Below, in pieces: positions 26,427 to 36,035 of a stretch of 44,661 bases of DNA (position 1 is its first letter; every line of letters starts with the position of its first letter). The stretch is from Halanaerobiaceae bacterium. Its GTDB lineage: Bacteria > Bacillota > Halanaerobiia > Halanaerobiales > Halarsenatibacteraceae. Under the pieces are notes generated by a model that had not been told where the DNA came from, made no database searches, and worked only from the letters and a program-made list of their open reading frames with translations. Both the position numbers and the translations under genes were made by a program. The stretch lies in NCBI GenBank assembly GCA_003553225.1, contig PWDW01000068.1, forward strand, positions 1 to 44,661, given 5' to 3'.

Positions 26427-28494
26427 AGCTCTGCTGGAGATCGGGACAGAAGAAATTCCCGCCAAACTGGCTCCTGAAATTCATGATGATTTGCTGGATA
26501 CAGCCAGAGAAATAATGAAAGAAAACAGGATACCGGCTGGCGAAATAAATGTTATGGGTGCCCCCCGCAGACTGGTGCTGATATTTTCAAATATTGGAGC
26601 CCGACAGGAAAAAGAGATAGAAGAAATAAAAGGCCCTCCGGAAAATATTGCTTATGATGATAATGGAGAGCCCACTGAGGCTCTGAAAGGTTTTATGAGC
26701 AATAAAGGACTTAGTTCACAGCAGCTGGAAATAAGGGAAACTGACCGGGGGCGTTACCTTTATGCCGTTATTGAAAGGGAAAAAAAATCTGTATTTGAAC
26801 TGCTGCCAGAAGTATTTGCCGATATCATAAAAGGATTAAATTTTTCTCAGTCCATGCACTGGGGAAAAGAAGAATTTGAGTTTGTGCGGCCCATCCACTG
26901 GATTTGTGCCCTTTTTGATGACCGGGTGGTAAATTTCAGTATAGCAAATATAGATTCTGATAATAAAACCCGGGGCCACCGTTTTTTAGCCCCGGAGCCG
27001 CTGATTGTGGAATCCGTAGATAAGTATATTGATCTGCTGAAAAAAAATTTTGTTCTTGTTGACCCCCGGGCAAGGAAAAGAAAAATCAAAGAAGGTATCT
27101 CCCGGCTTGAAGAAAAATATCAGGTTGCTGCTGATCTAAAATCAGATCTGCTCCAGGAAGTAATTCATTTGGTGGAGTACCCGACTCCCTTTTATGGTGA
27201 GTTTGCCCCCCGGTATCTGGATCTGCCGGAACCGGTGCTGGTAACCCCCACCCGTGAACACCAGCGGTATTTTCCTGTTCGTGACAGCAAGGGTGCTCTG
27301 GCTTCCGGTTTTATAGGGGTTAGAGATGGTTCAGAACAATCGCTGGAGACGGTGGTAGAGGGTAATGAGAAGGTTCTGAAAGCCCGGTTTGATGATGCAG
27401 AGTTTTATTATGATCAGGATCTTGAAGTCAGCAATGAGGCCCGGATAGAAATGCTAAAAGGTCTCCTGTTTCGGGAAGAGCTGGGTTCTATGTATGATAA
27501 AATTGTCCGGCTGGAAAAGATTGTGTCCTTTGTGGCCGAAAAAATGGAATATCCCCCCTCACAGCGGGAGAGTATTTCCCGGGCGGCCTATCTTTCAAAA
27601 TCCGATCTGGTAAGTGATATGGTGCGCGAATTTCCAGAGCTTCAGGGTACAATGGGAGGTATTTATGCCCGTGAGGAAGGAGAGCCTGCTGAAATATATA
27701 AGGCGGTTGCTGAACATTATCATCCTGAATATGCCGGGGATCGTCTGCCCGAGACCGGGGAAGGAAAAATTCTCGCTCTGGCCGATAAGCTGGATAACCT
27801 TTGTGGATGTTTTGCCGCCGGACTGCAGCCTACAGGTTCAGAAGACCCCTATGGTTTAAGAAGGGCTGCTCTGGGTATTATACGGCTTCTGGATGATCTG
27901 AAATTAAATACAGCCCCCGAAAAGATAATTACTATAGTTCTGGACATTTATGAGCAGGATGAAATTTCTGCGGAAAAACAAGTGGTCCGGGAAATAATAA
28001 ATTTCCTGCAGGACCGGCTGCGTTATAAACTGGAATCAGAATCGGGTTTTGACTATGATGTTATCTCTGCAGGCCTGGAGGGTCAGAAGACTGGAATACC
28101 CGGACAGATTGCAAGAATTACGGCCCTGGACCGATTCCGGTCTGAGGAAAAATTTACTGAGCTGGTTACTGTTTATAACCGGATTGATAACATTGTTAAA
28201 AATGAAGCTGAAAAAAAACAAATAAAATCCGATTTACTTCTTGAAAAAGAAGAACAAAACCTATATAATATTTATTGGCAAACACTTGAGAAGGTTGATA
28301 ATTGGAAAGAACCTGATTATGACAGGCTTTATAGCCTATTGTGTGATTTGATTGATCCTGTTCATAATTTTTTCGAATCGGTTAAGGTTATGGCTGATAA
28401 AGAAGAAATAAGAAAAAATCGTTTAGGACTTCTTTCAGTTATTTTAGAAAAAATGTCTTATCTGGGTAACCTTTCTGAAATAGTAGTCGAGTAG
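26416..28494 (+). CDS. glyS: Glycyl-tRNA synthetase beta subunit
   Basis: The tRNA-binding beta chain, 692 residues, near the usual length. It starts [20 protein letters not shown] and carries [27 protein letters not shown] and [13 protein letters not shown], with an HD-like region [21 protein letters not shown] and a C-terminal anticodon-binding helical domain. ATG 26416 is used, 4 bases after AAGGTGAT and overlapping glyQ; the much longer upstream frame is just a read-through of glyQ in another phase. Both subunits should be made in equal amounts by coupling. Confidence 0.97.
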   Translation: MSHKALLEIGTEEIPAKLAPEIHDDLLDTAREIMKENRIPAGEINVMGAPRRLVLIFSNIGARQEKEIEEIKGPPENIAYDDNGEPTEALKGFMSNKGLSSQQLEIRETDRGRYLYAVIEREKKSVFELLPEVFADIIKGLNFSQSMHWGKEEFEFVRPIHWICALFDDRVVNFSIANIDSDNKTRGHRFLAPEPLIVESVDKYIDLLKKNFVLVDPRARKRKIKEGISRLEEKYQVAADLKSDLLQEVIHLVEYPTPFYGEFAPRYLDLPEPVLVTPTREHQRYFPVRDSKGALASGFIGVRDGSEQSLETVVEGNEKVLKARFDDAEFYYDQDLEVSNEARIEMLKGLLFREELGSMYDKIVRLEKIVSFVAEKMEYPPSQRESISRAAYLSKSDLVSDMVREFPELQGTMGGIYAREEGEPAEIYKAVAEHYHPEYAGDRLPETGEGKILALADKLDNLCGCFAAGLQPTGSEDPYGLRRAALGIIRLLDDLKLNTAPEKIITIVLDIYEQDEISAEKQVVREIINFLQDRLRYKLESESGFDYDVISAGLEGQKTGIPGQIARITALDRFRSEEKFTELVTVYNRIDNIVKNEAEKKQIKSDLLLEKEEQNLYNIYWQTLEKVDNWKEPDYDRLYSLLCDLIDPVHNFFESVKVMADKEEIRKNRLGLLSVILEKMSYLGNLSEIVVE

Positions 28495-28845
28495 CTGTTC
28501 TGGTTTCAGGTTTTAAATTCCTTTGTAATTTTTTTAACATAAAACCAGGTGGACAAGCACTGTATACATGTATATACACTGCTGATCTGGTTGATTATTG
28601 ACAGTTAGTTGGTGATTTTTTCTTGATCTTTCCTGTTATTTTTTACTGTTCTGTCTGCTGTTTATTTCTTAATTAAGGTGTTTTGTATTTTTTAAAGTTA
28701 TTTTTGTATCTTGATTTAGGGCAGCAATTATCCTGTCCACAATAAATTTAATTTACTGGCTGTGGTCAGGATAAGTTCATATAATATAATAAAGGTAAGC
28801 TGGATAAAAAATTTAACAACCTGACAAAGGAGGGCAATAATAATT
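28495..28845. other. Intergenic region glyS-ppdK, no gene seen
   Basis: A 351-base AT-rich gap. It holds a palindromic structure (28543-28592), two overlapping TATAAT-like boxes (28780-28790) without a convincing -35, and the ppdK ribosome-binding site. Relatives often carry ccpN or the PPDK regulatory protein gene here; no such frame exists. Confidence 0.7.
28543..28592. promoter_or_regulatory. Nested palindrome upstream of ppdK
   Basis: A central 12-bp perfect palindrome TATACATGTATA (28563-28574) is nested within AGCA/TGCT and AACCAG/CTGGTT pairs. It has no T tail, so it looks more like a regulator binding site or cruciform than a terminator. The binding protein is unknown. Confidence 0.4.
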
Positions 28846-31530
28846 ATGAAAGATATGAGTCAAGAAAAGAAAGTATATTTCTTTGGTGGAGGAGAAGGAG
28901 AAGGTAATACCAATATGGGAAACCTGCTGGGAGGCAAGGGTTCCAACCTTCACGAAATGACAAATCTGGGCATAAATGTACCACCCGGATTTACAATTAC
29001 AACTGATGTCTGTACCTATTACACACAAAATGGTGAATATCCTGATAATCTGGAAGAAGAAGTTGATGAACATATGGGCCGTCTGGAAGAACAGATGGGT
29101 AAAGAGTTTGGGGATTCTGAAGATCCCCTGCTGGTTTCCATACGTTCCGGAGCCCGGGTTTCTATGCCGGGTATGATGGATACAGTTTTAAATCTGGGAC
29201 TTAATGATGAAACTGTAGAAGGGCTGGCCAAACAGACCAATAACCGCCGTTTTGCTTATGACTGCTACCGTCGTTTTGTTCAGATGTATGGGGGCGTAGT
29301 TGTCGGACTGGAGAATGCTGATTTTGAAGAATTAATTGAAGCTAAAAAAGAAAAATATGATGCTGTAAATGATACTGAACTCGGAGTGGAAGCTCTAAAG
29401 GAACTGGTGGAGGAATTTAAAGATCATGTAGAAGCTGAAGCCGGTATTGATTTTCCCGAGGAACCCCGGGAACAGCTCTGGGACTCAATTACTGCTGTTT
29501 TTGAATCATGGAGCAACCAGCGGGCTATTAATTATCGAGAGATAAATGATATTCCCCACCACTGGGGTACTGCTGTTAATGTACAGACCATGGTATACGG
29601 TAATATGGGGGCTGATTGTGGAACCGGTGTTGCCTTTACCAGAGACCCCTCTACCGGGGAGAAAAAGTATTATGGTGAATATCTGAAAAATGCTCAGGGG
29701 GAAGATGTTGTGGCCGGAATCCGGACTCCCAAAGATATCTCTGAGCTTGAGAATGATATGCCGGAAGTATATGAGCAGTTAACAGCTATTTTTGAAAAAC
29801 TGGAACAGCATTATAAAGATGTCCAGGATGTTGAGTTTACAATCCAGGATGGAGAGCTGTTTATGCTGCAGACAAGAACCGGAAAGAGAACCGCTAAGGC
29901 AGCCATAAAAATTGCCGTTGATATGTATGATGAAGGTCTTATTGATAAAAATACTGCAGTAAAAAGAGTGGCTCCCAAAAAACTTGATGAACTGCTGCAT
30001 AAAAGAATTGATCCCGATATAGAGGTTGATGTGCTGGCAGCCGGACTGGGAGCATCTCCAGGAGCTGCCACCGGCAAAATTATCTTTGAATCAGATGAAG
30101 CAGCAGAAGTGGGAGATGAAGAAAAAGTTCTTTTGGTAAGAACAGAGACCTCTCCTGAAGACATTCATGGTATGGATGCCGCCCAGGGAATTCTGACCTC
30201 CCGGGGAGGTATGACCAGTCATGCCGCAGTTGTGGCCCGCGGTATGGGGAAACCATGTGTTGCCGGCTGTGAGGATATCGATGTTGATTATGATAAAGAA
30301 CAAATCTCTGTGGATGGTAAAGTGCTCAAAAAAGGTGAGTATATAACTATAGATGGCAGTAAAGGAGAAGTATATGAAGGGCAGGTACCAACCGTTGATC
30401 CGGAAATGGATGAGAACTTTGAACGTCTGATGAGATGGGCTGATGATATTAGAACCATGGGTGTAAGAACCAATGCTGATACACCTGAAGATGCCGCTCA
30501 AGCCCTTGAATATGGGGCTGAAGGTATAGGCCTGACCCGAACGGAGCACATGTTCTTTGGTGAAGACCGGCTGCCAATTGTCCAGGATATGATTCTGGCA
30601 GAAGAAACAGATGAACGACAGGAAGCTCTGGACAAACTTCGTCCCATGCAGAAAGAAGACTTCAAAGGAATCTTTGAAGTCATGGATGGACTGCCGGTTA
30701 CCATCAGACTTCTGGATCCTCCACTTCATGAATTCTTGCCTGACCGGGATGAGCTTTTGATTGAGCTAACTGAACTGAAAGTTACCGGTGGAGATGAAGA
30801 AAAAATTGCCGAAAAAGAACAGCTTCTGGAAGATATTGAACGCCTGGATGAGATGAATCCCATGCTCGGTAACCGCGGCTGCCGTCTGGGAATAAATTTC
30901 CCGGAAATTTATGAGATGCAGGTAACTGCAATTTTTGAAGCAGCCTGTGAAGCAGCTGCAGAAGGTGTTGATGTCAAGCCGGAAGTAATGATTCCTCTGG
31001 TTTGTGATGTTAGAGAACTGGAAATTCTAAAAGAAGTAGCTCAGGAAGCAGCCGAGAAAGCAATTGATGAAAGTGATGTAGATATTAATTATGCCGATTA
31101 TGCAATCGGTACTATGATTGAGCTGCCCCGGGCTGCTCTGACAGCTGATAAAATTGCCGAAGAAGCAGAATTCTTCTCCTTTGGTACCAATGACCTGACT
31201 CAGACCACTTACGGCTTTAGCCGTGATGATGCTGAAGGTAAATTTTTAGCCAAGTATCTCGATGAAGAAATTCTTCCTAAAAATCCCTTCGAAGTTCTGG
31301 ATCAGGAAGGTGTCGGCCAGCTGGTTGAAACCGGAGTGCAGAAAGGTCGTTCCACCAATCCGGACCTCAAAGTTGGTATCTGTGGAGAACATGGAGGAGA
31401 ACCGGCCTCTGTAAACTTCTGTTATCAGGCAGATCTGGACTATGTATCCTGTTCTCCTTTCCGGGTACCGATTGCCCGTCTTGCAGCAGCACAGGCCGAG
31501 CTTGGTGGCAAGAAGAAGAAAGGTTATTAA
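28846..31530 (+). CDS. ppdK: Pyruvate, phosphate dikinase
   Basis: Interconverts pyruvate, ATP and phosphate with PEP, AMP and diphosphate; in anaerobes it often works in glycolysis or gluconeogenesis, 894 residues. The ATP-grasp domain starts YFFGGGEGEGNTNMGNLLGG and contains SIRSGARVSMPGMMDTVLNLG. The swivelling domain has the phospho-accepting H459 in GGMTSHAAVVARG, and the C-terminal barrel has FGTNDLTQTTYGFSRDDA and GICGEHGGEPASV. GGAGGG lies 12 bases before ATG 28846, a long gap. No PPDK regulatory protein gene adjoins it. A strong terminator follows. Confidence 0.98.
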   Translation: MKDMSQEKKVYFFGGGEGEGNTNMGNLLGGKGSNLHEMTNLGINVPPGFTITTDVCTYYTQNGEYPDNLEEEVDEHMGRLEEQMGKEFGDSEDPLLVSIRSGARVSMPGMMDTVLNLGLNDETVEGLAKQTNNRRFAYDCYRRFVQMYGGVVVGLENADFEELIEAKKEKYDAVNDTELGVEALKELVEEFKDHVEAEAGIDFPEEPREQLWDSITAVFESWSNQRAINYREINDIPHHWGTAVNVQTMVYGNMGADCGTGVAFTRDPSTGEKKYYGEYLKNAQGEDVVAGIRTPKDISELENDMPEVYEQLTAIFEKLEQHYKDVQDVEFTIQDGELFMLQTRTGKRTAKAAIKIAVDMYDEGLIDKNTAVKRVAPKKLDELLHKRIDPDIEVDVLAAGLGASPGAATGKIIFESDEAAEVGDEEKVLLVRTETSPEDIHGMDAAQGILTSRGGMTSHAAVVARGMGKPCVAGCEDIDVDYDKEQISVDGKVLKKGEYITIDGSKGEVYEGQVPTVDPEMDENFERLMRWADDIRTMGVRTNADTPEDAAQALEYGAEGIGLTRTEHMFFGEDRLPIVQDMILAEETDERQEALDKLRPMQKEDFKGIFEVMDGLPVTIRLLDPPLHEFLPDRDELLIELTELKVTGGDEEKIAEKEQLLEDIERLDEMNPMLGNRGCRLGINFPEIYEMQVTAIFEAACEAAAEGVDVKPEVMIPLVCDVRELEILKEVAQEAAEKAIDESDVDINYADYAIGTMIELPRAALTADKIAEEAEFFSFGTNDLTQTTYGFSRDDAEGKFLAKYLDEEILPKNPFEVLDQEGVGQLVETGVQKGRSTNPDLKVGICGEHGGEPASVNFCYQADLDYVSCSPFRVPIARLAAAQAELGGKKKKGY

Positions 31531-31657
31531 GAGTAAAAATCAGCTGAAGTAACTTTTCTGAAATCTAAAAAATCGGTAAAAAAGTTCAATAGATTCGACC
31601 TAACTAAGGAGATAACTGATAAAGAAATAAAATAAAGATACGGCTAAAATAAATAAG

Positions 31658-31702
31658 GCCCCATTCAATTAGCAATTAATTGAGTGGGGCTTTTTTCTTT
31701 TT
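31658..31702 (+). terminator. Strong rho-independent terminator after ppdK
   Basis: A 13-bp stem (31658-31670 with 31678-31690, one G-U pair, 7-base loop) is followed by TTTTTTCTTTTT. It ends the ppdK transcript 128 bases after the stop. Confidence 0.95.
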
Positions 31703-31768
31703 GTAAAGAGGATTTTGTACTTTTTTATTTAATTTATAAATATAGAGTAATTTAAGGGGGAAACTGTT

Positions 31769-32752
31769 ATGCTCCGCTTAAAACTGGAACAACAGGAAAA
31801 AGAAAATCTTTCCCAATATGCGGCTTTAAGTAGAAATACAGAGGGGCGGGAAAAACCGATAAATCAGTGTGATCTGAGAACAGTTTATCAAAGGGATCGG
31901 GATCGTATTCTGCACTGTAAGGCTTTTCGCCGCCTTAAGCATAAAACACAGGTTTTTATTGCTCCTGAGGGTGACCATTATCGGACCAGATTAACCCATA
32001 CCCTTGAAGTGTCCCAGATTGCCCGAACTATTGCCCGGGGACTGCAGTTAAATGAAGATTTAACCGAGGCCATAGCTCTGGGCCATGATTTGGGGCATAC
32101 TCCCTTTGGCCATGCGGGGGAAACTGCTCTCTCCCGGGTGATGGAGAGGGAGTTTAAACATAATCTGCAGAGTCTCAGGGTTGTGGACCAGCTGGAAAAA
32201 CTAAATCTAACCCTGGAAGTTAGAGAGGGTATTAAAAAACACACCGGTCCTGATAAACCGGAAACCCTGGAGGGTCAGATTGTACGAATCGCCGACCGGA
32301 TTGCTTATATTAACCATGATATTGATGATGCCCTGAGGGCAGAAATTATTTCGGAAGATGATCTGCCCCGGGACCCTATTGGGGTGCTGGGTGAAACCCA
32401 CTCCGGCCGGATTGATACCATGGTTCGTGATATGATAAAAGAGAGCCGGAATCAGCCCCAGATTAAAAGATCCCGGCCGGTTAAAAAGGCTACAAAAGAA
32501 CTCTATGATTTTTTAAATAATAATGTATATATTGGTTCCCGGGCCAAGAAAGAAGAAAACAAGGCTATCTCACTGCTGAAGCTTTTGTATAATTATTACT
32601 GTGAGAACCAGGAGGAGATTCCCGATAAATTTAAGGAAGATTGTAATGACAAACAGCAGATTGTGCTGGATTATATTGCCGGTATGTCTGACAGATATGC
32701 CATAAATAAAGGAGAAGACCTTTTTATTCCCAGCCCCTGGCTGGAAAAATGA
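31769..32752 (+). CDS. dgt: dGTPase-like HD-domain deoxynucleotide triphosphohydrolase
   Basis: A 327-residue HD-superfamily hydrolase of the dGTPase-like group, expected to remove triphosphate from dNTPs; exact substrate is unknown. It shows DRDRILHCKAFRRLKHKTQVF, THTLEVSQIARTIARGLQLN and the HD pair H106-D107 in ALGHDLGHTPFGHAGE. AAGGGGGAAA precedes ATG 31769. dnaG begins 9 bases after it, and dgt-dnaG is a common clostridial pair linking dNTP control with replication priming. A short promoter may lie just downstream of the ppdK terminator (TTGTAC at 31715), but its -10 is unclear. Confidence 0.93.
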   Translation: MLRLKLEQQEKENLSQYAALSRNTEGREKPINQCDLRTVYQRDRDRILHCKAFRRLKHKTQVFIAPEGDHYRTRLTHTLEVSQIARTIARGLQLNEDLTEAIALGHDLGHTPFGHAGETALSRVMEREFKHNLQSLRVVDQLEKLNLTLEVREGIKKHTGPDKPETLEGQIVRIADRIAYINHDIDDALRAEIISEDDLPRDPIGVLGETHSGRIDTMVRDMIKESRNQPQIKRSRPVKKATKELYDFLNNNVYIGSRAKKEENKAISLLKLLYNYYCENQEEIPDKFKEDCNDKQQIVLDYIAGMSDRYAINKGEDLFIPSPWLEK

Positions 32753-32761
32753 GGTGATGTA

Positions 32762-34525
32762 ATGAGTTCTCAATTTGAAGATTTCATACAGCAGGTCAAA
32801 AAAAGAGTTGATATTGTAGATGTTATTGGAGAATATGTGGAGCTTAAAAAAGTGGGGAAAAATTATCAGGCTCTGTGCCCCTTTCATCAGGAGAAGACTC
32901 CTTCCTTTACGGTTAATCCTGAAAATCAGGTTTATCACTGTTTTGGCTGTAAGGTAGGGGGCGATGTTTTCACCTTTTTGATGGAAATGGACCATATTAC
33001 TTTTTATGAAAGTCTGAAAATACTGGCCGATAGAACCGGCCTGGAGATGCCCGAACAGAGTCAGGCTCAAAAAGAGAAAACCCGGCGCCGGGACCGCATG
33101 TTTGCCATTAATAATATGGCGGCCCGTTTTTATAATTATATTTTGCTGAACAATGAAACTGCAGCCCGGGCACGTTCTTATCTGGAAGAGCGTAATTTTA
33201 CGGATAGTGAAATAGAGTCCTTTAATCTGGGATATGCTCCCGATCACTGGCAGGTACTGCTCGATTTTTTAACCGACAGAGGCTATGCTATACAGGATTT
33301 ACTGGAGGCGGGCCTGATTTCTGAAAGTAAACAGGGTGGTTATTTTGATAAGTTCAGGGACCGAATTATATTCCCGATTGAGAATATCCGGGGGGAGGTT
33401 CTGGCTTTTGGGGGCCGTAAAATTAAAGATGAGGATCCATCAGTTCCTAAATATCTTAATTCGCCCACCACTCTAATTTATGATAAAGGGAAAAATTTAT
33501 ATGGCATCCATCAGTCTAAAACCAGTATCCGGCAGAAAAAACAGGTCATTATAATGGAGGGTTATACTGATGTTTTACGGGCCCATCAGGCTGGTTTCAC
33601 CAATACAGTTGCCTCCCTGGGGACAGCTTTGACCCGGGAACAGGCCCGGGTGATTGACCGTCTGGCGGAGATGGTTTATATTGTTTTTGACCCTGATATC
33701 GCCGGCAAAAAAGCGGCCCTGAAAGGTCTGGATATTCTCAAGAGTGAAGGCTTAAATATTAAGGTCCTGGATTTACCCGAAGATCAGGACCCCGATGATT
33801 TTATTGCTGATCAGGGCCCGGATGCTTTTCAAAAAATGCTAGATCAGGCAGATGGTCTTATCGATTATAAAATAAAACAGGCAGCAGCTGATAAGGATCC
33901 CCAAAAAACAGAGGATAAAATAAACCTGATTAAAAGTGTTATTAAAATTCTTTCCGATGTTGAAGACCAGATTGAAAGAGAAGTATATGTGGATAGAATT
34001 AGCAGTGAATACAGTATAGACCGGGAAATTATCAAAAAGGAGATAGAAAAAAGAATAAAACGGCGGCAAGAAGCTCAACAGCAGAGTAGGGAAGCAGACC
34101 AACCGGCAGCAAAAAAGACCATCAAAAATCCGGGAGCCCGGCTGGTTAAGGTATTTATTGATTACCCTGAATACAGGAGCTTTATTCAAGAAAATATTGA
34201 TCCCGATTATTTTGAAGGTCGGCTTAAGAAAGCGGCCCGGATTTTGTGGCAGAATATAGAACAGGATTTTGATATAATTCTGCAGAATATTGAGGATGAG
34301 GAAGTGAAAAATTTATTGATGAATCTGGCGGTTATGGAAAATGTTTCTGTTAATAAAAATGTTGTTTCCAGCTGGGTGGAGAGAATGCGGGAAAATATTT
34401 TTAGGGCAAAAAAGAAACAGCTGTCTGAGACCCTGCAGAAGGAAGAAGATATAAATGTAGATGAGTTAAACAGGCTGCTTTTAAAGTATAAAAAGATGCA
34501 AAGAGATTTTCTGCAGGAAGTATGA
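32762..34525 (+). CDS. dnaG: DNA primase
   Basis: Makes RNA primers at the replication fork, 587 residues. The zinc-binding domain (CPFHQEKTPSFTV, then YHCFGC) is followed by the catalytic core with FPIENIRGEVLAFGGR and the TOPRIM motif IIMEGYTDVLRAHQAGF, plus DPDIAGKKAALKG. The C-terminal region should bind DnaB helicase. GAGGTGAT precedes ATG 32762. In most Bacillota rpoD/sigA follows at once; here the next 249 bases hold a repeat tract and a tRNA promoter instead. Confidence 0.97.
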   Translation: MSSQFEDFIQQVKKRVDIVDVIGEYVELKKVGKNYQALCPFHQEKTPSFTVNPENQVYHCFGCKVGGDVFTFLMEMDHITFYESLKILADRTGLEMPEQSQAQKEKTRRRDRMFAINNMAARFYNYILLNNETAARARSYLEERNFTDSEIESFNLGYAPDHWQVLLDFLTDRGYAIQDLLEAGLISESKQGGYFDKFRDRIIFPIENIRGEVLAFGGRKIKDEDPSVPKYLNSPTTLIYDKGKNLYGIHQSKTSIRQKKQVIIMEGYTDVLRAHQAGFTNTVASLGTALTREQARVIDRLAEMVYIVFDPDIAGKKAALKGLDILKSEGLNIKVLDLPEDQDPDDFIADQGPDAFQKMLDQADGLIDYKIKQAAADKDPQKTEDKINLIKSVIKILSDVEDQIEREVYVDRISSEYSIDREIIKKEIEKRIKRRQEAQQQSREADQPAAKKTIKNPGARLVKVFIDYPEYRSFIQENIDPDYFEGRLKKAARILWQNIEQDFDIILQNIEDEEVKNLLMNLAVMENVSVNKNVVSSWVERMRENIFRAKKKQLSETLQKEEDINVDELNRLLLKYKKMQRDFLQEV

Positions 34526-34604
34526 TAAATATCTGGATCAGCCTTATCTTATTCTGTCACAGAAAAAACAAAAATAAAATGTATAATGTTTACTGTAAAG
34601 TAAT

Positions 34605-34705
34605 AACTGCACAGAAGATAACTGCACAGAAGATAACTGCAAAAAAGTAATAACTGCACAGAAGATAACTGCAAAATATTTGCATGAAGATAACTGCAAA
34701 AAATA
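34605..34705. repeat. Direct-repeat tract, six AACTGC units
   Basis: AACTGC begins at 34605, 34620, 34635, 34652, 34667 and 34692. The basic unit is 15 bases (AACTGCACAGAAGAT), with spacings 15, 15, 17, 15 and 25. The tract lies between dnaG and the tRNA, where sigA is expected. It could be a slipped-strand expansion or a protein-binding array. Confidence 0.85.
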
Positions 34706-34715
34706 AGTTTTATCC

Positions 34716-34744
34716 TTGACTTTCCGGGGTAAATGTCTTATAAT
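34716..34744 (+). promoter_or_regulatory. Promoter for the tRNA (TTGACT-N17-TATAAT)
   Basis: TTGACT (34716-34721) and TATAAT (34739-34744) have ideal 17-base spacing. The start would be near 34751, about 24 bases before the tRNA 5' end. It could also read into yqfO, as the hairpin between them is weak. Confidence 0.85.
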
Positions 34745-34774
34745 ATCTTTGGATTGTTTGAAAGCTATAACCGA

Positions 34775-34851
34775 GGGCCCATAGCTCAGCCGGTCAGAGC
34801 AATCGGCTCATAACCGATTAGTCCCAGGTTCGAATCCTGGTGGGCCCACCA
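34775..34851 (+). tRNA. tRNA with CAT anticodon (Met elongator or Ile2)
   Basis: A complete 77-base cloverleaf with encoded CCA: acceptor GGGCCCA/TGGGCCC, D-stem GCTC/GAGC, anticodon stem ATCGG/CCGAT with loop CTCATAA, T-stem CCAGG/CCTGG with loop TTCGAAT, discriminator A. The CAT anticodon fits elongator tRNA-Met or, if C34 is modified to lysidine by TilS, tRNA-Ile2. C4-G69 and C5-G68 resemble the pairs used by E. coli TilS to pick tRNA-Ile2, so identity is left open. It is not initiator-like, since the anticodon stem lacks three G-C pairs. Confidence 0.97.
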
Positions 34852-34878
34852 AAATATTTTTAAGAAATTCATCCTTAA

Positions 34879-34910
34879 CCTGTTCCTTTCTGTGGACAGG
34901 ATTTTTTATT
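34879..34910 (+). terminator. Weak terminator after the tRNA
   Basis: CCTGT (34879-34883) pairs with ACAGG (34896-34900), followed by ATTTTTTATT. The short stem suggests partial read-through into yqfO. Confidence 0.5.
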
Positions 34911-34931
34911 GCAGAGGAGGAGAGTTTAATT

Positions 34932-36035
34932 ATGATACCGGTCTCAGAAGTGATTGACTTTTTGTCCGAACTGGCTCCTGAAAGATATATACTGGAGTGG
35001 GATAATTCAGGTCTGCAGGTTGGAGATAATAATGCATCTATTTCTAAAATACTGGTCAGTCTGGATATTGACCTTGAGGTAGCCCGGGAAGCGGTCAATA
35101 AAAATTGTGATATGATTATATCTCATCACCCACTTATTTTTAAACCTTTAAAGCAGGTTATCTCCTCAGATCAGACCGGTAAAATTGTTAGCTATTTAAT
35201 AAAAAACGATATAGTTCTTTATTCCGCCCATACAAATCTGGATATAGCCCCTGGAGGTTTAAATGATTATCTGGCTCAAAGGCTGGATATTCAGGATGTT
35301 TCTGTTTTAGGAGCAGAGGGCCGCCTGAATTTTTATAAACTGGCTGTTTTTGTTCCCATCAGTCACTTTACAGATATCCGGGAGGCAATTCTGGATGAGG
35401 GAGCCGGTTTTACGGGAAATTACAGCCATTCTTCTTTTGCTGTAAAAGGTCAGGGAAGTTTTAAACCTCTTTCTGGCAGTAAACCCTATCAGGGTGAAAA
35501 AAACAGGTTTAATGAGGTTCAGGAATACAGACTGGAAACTATAGTTTCTGAAGACCATCTTCAGGCTGTTGAAAATAGATTAAGGGAAGTTCATCCTTAT
35601 GAGGAAGTTGCTCTGGATATTTATCCTCTGGAGAACAATAAACAGCCCTATGGCCCGGGTAGAATTGGTGTTTTAAATGAAGAGATGATGGTGGATAATT
35701 TTTTGCAGTATGTTAAAGAAAAATTAAATCTCTCGGCTGTTAAATTTACCGGAGAGGGGCGAAGAACTGTAAAGAAAATTGCCCTGTGCAGTGGAAGTGG
35801 AGGAGATTATATTCAACAGGCAGTCCAAAAAGGGGCGGATCTGTTTTTGACCGGGGATATTAAGTTTCATCAGGCCCAGCAGGCCGGTCAGCAGGGTATA
35901 GTGGTTGTTGATGCCGGTCATTATGGTACAGAAATTATTGTAAAAGATCTGCTGCTTAAAAAAATTAAAAATGGCCTTCCCGAACTGCAGACAGCTGTAT
36001 CAGAAGTAAATACCAACCCCTGGAATAAAATATAA
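34932..36035 (+). CDS. yqfO: Nif3/YqfO-type dinuclear metal protein
   Basis: A 367-residue protein of the Nif3-like dinuclear metal centre family; some members are described as GTP cyclohydrolase I type 2-like, but the function is unsettled. The Nif3 halves carry ILEWDNSGLQVGD, the metal ligands H65-H66 in MIISHHPLIFKPLK, HTNLDIAPGGLND, and near the end VVDAGHYGTE. A PII/CutA1-like domain is inserted between them (around FYKLAVFVPISHFTDIREAI), as in Bacillus YqfO. GAGGAGGAG precedes ATG 34932. In Bacillus it also lies close downstream of dnaG-sigA. Confidence 0.93.
   Translation: MIPVSEVIDFLSELAPERYILEWDNSGLQVGDNNASISKILVSLDIDLEVAREAVNKNCDMIISHHPLIFKPLKQVISSDQTGKIVSYLIKNDIVLYSAHTNLDIAPGGLNDYLAQRLDIQDVSVLGAEGRLNFYKLAVFVPISHFTDIREAILDEGAGFTGNYSHSSFAVKGQGSFKPLSGSKPYQGEKNRFNEVQEYRLETIVSEDHLQAVENRLREVHPYEEVALDIYPLENNKQPYGPGRIGVLNEEMMVDNFLQYVKEKLNLSAVKFTGEGRRTVKKIALCSGSGGDYIQQAVQKGADLFLTGDIKFHQAQQAGQQGIVVVDAGHYGTEIIVKDLLLKKIKNGLPELQTAVSEVNTNPWNKI

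Noticed and set aside
30091-30729. Minus-strand 212-residue open frame within ppdK
   Set aside because: It lies fully opposite a strongly conserved coding sequence, has no ribosome-binding site and its composition is that of an antisense shadow.
32570-33247. Minus-strand 225-residue frame across dgt and dnaG
   Set aside because: Spans the junction of two conserved plus-strand genes; no recognisable domain or start signal.
34808-35098. Minus-strand 96-residue frame ending GPPGFEPGTNRL over the tRNA and the yqfO start
   Set aside because: That C-terminal peptide is the classic false product of reading a tRNA on the opposite strand; there is no ribosome-binding site, and both real features lie on the plus strand.
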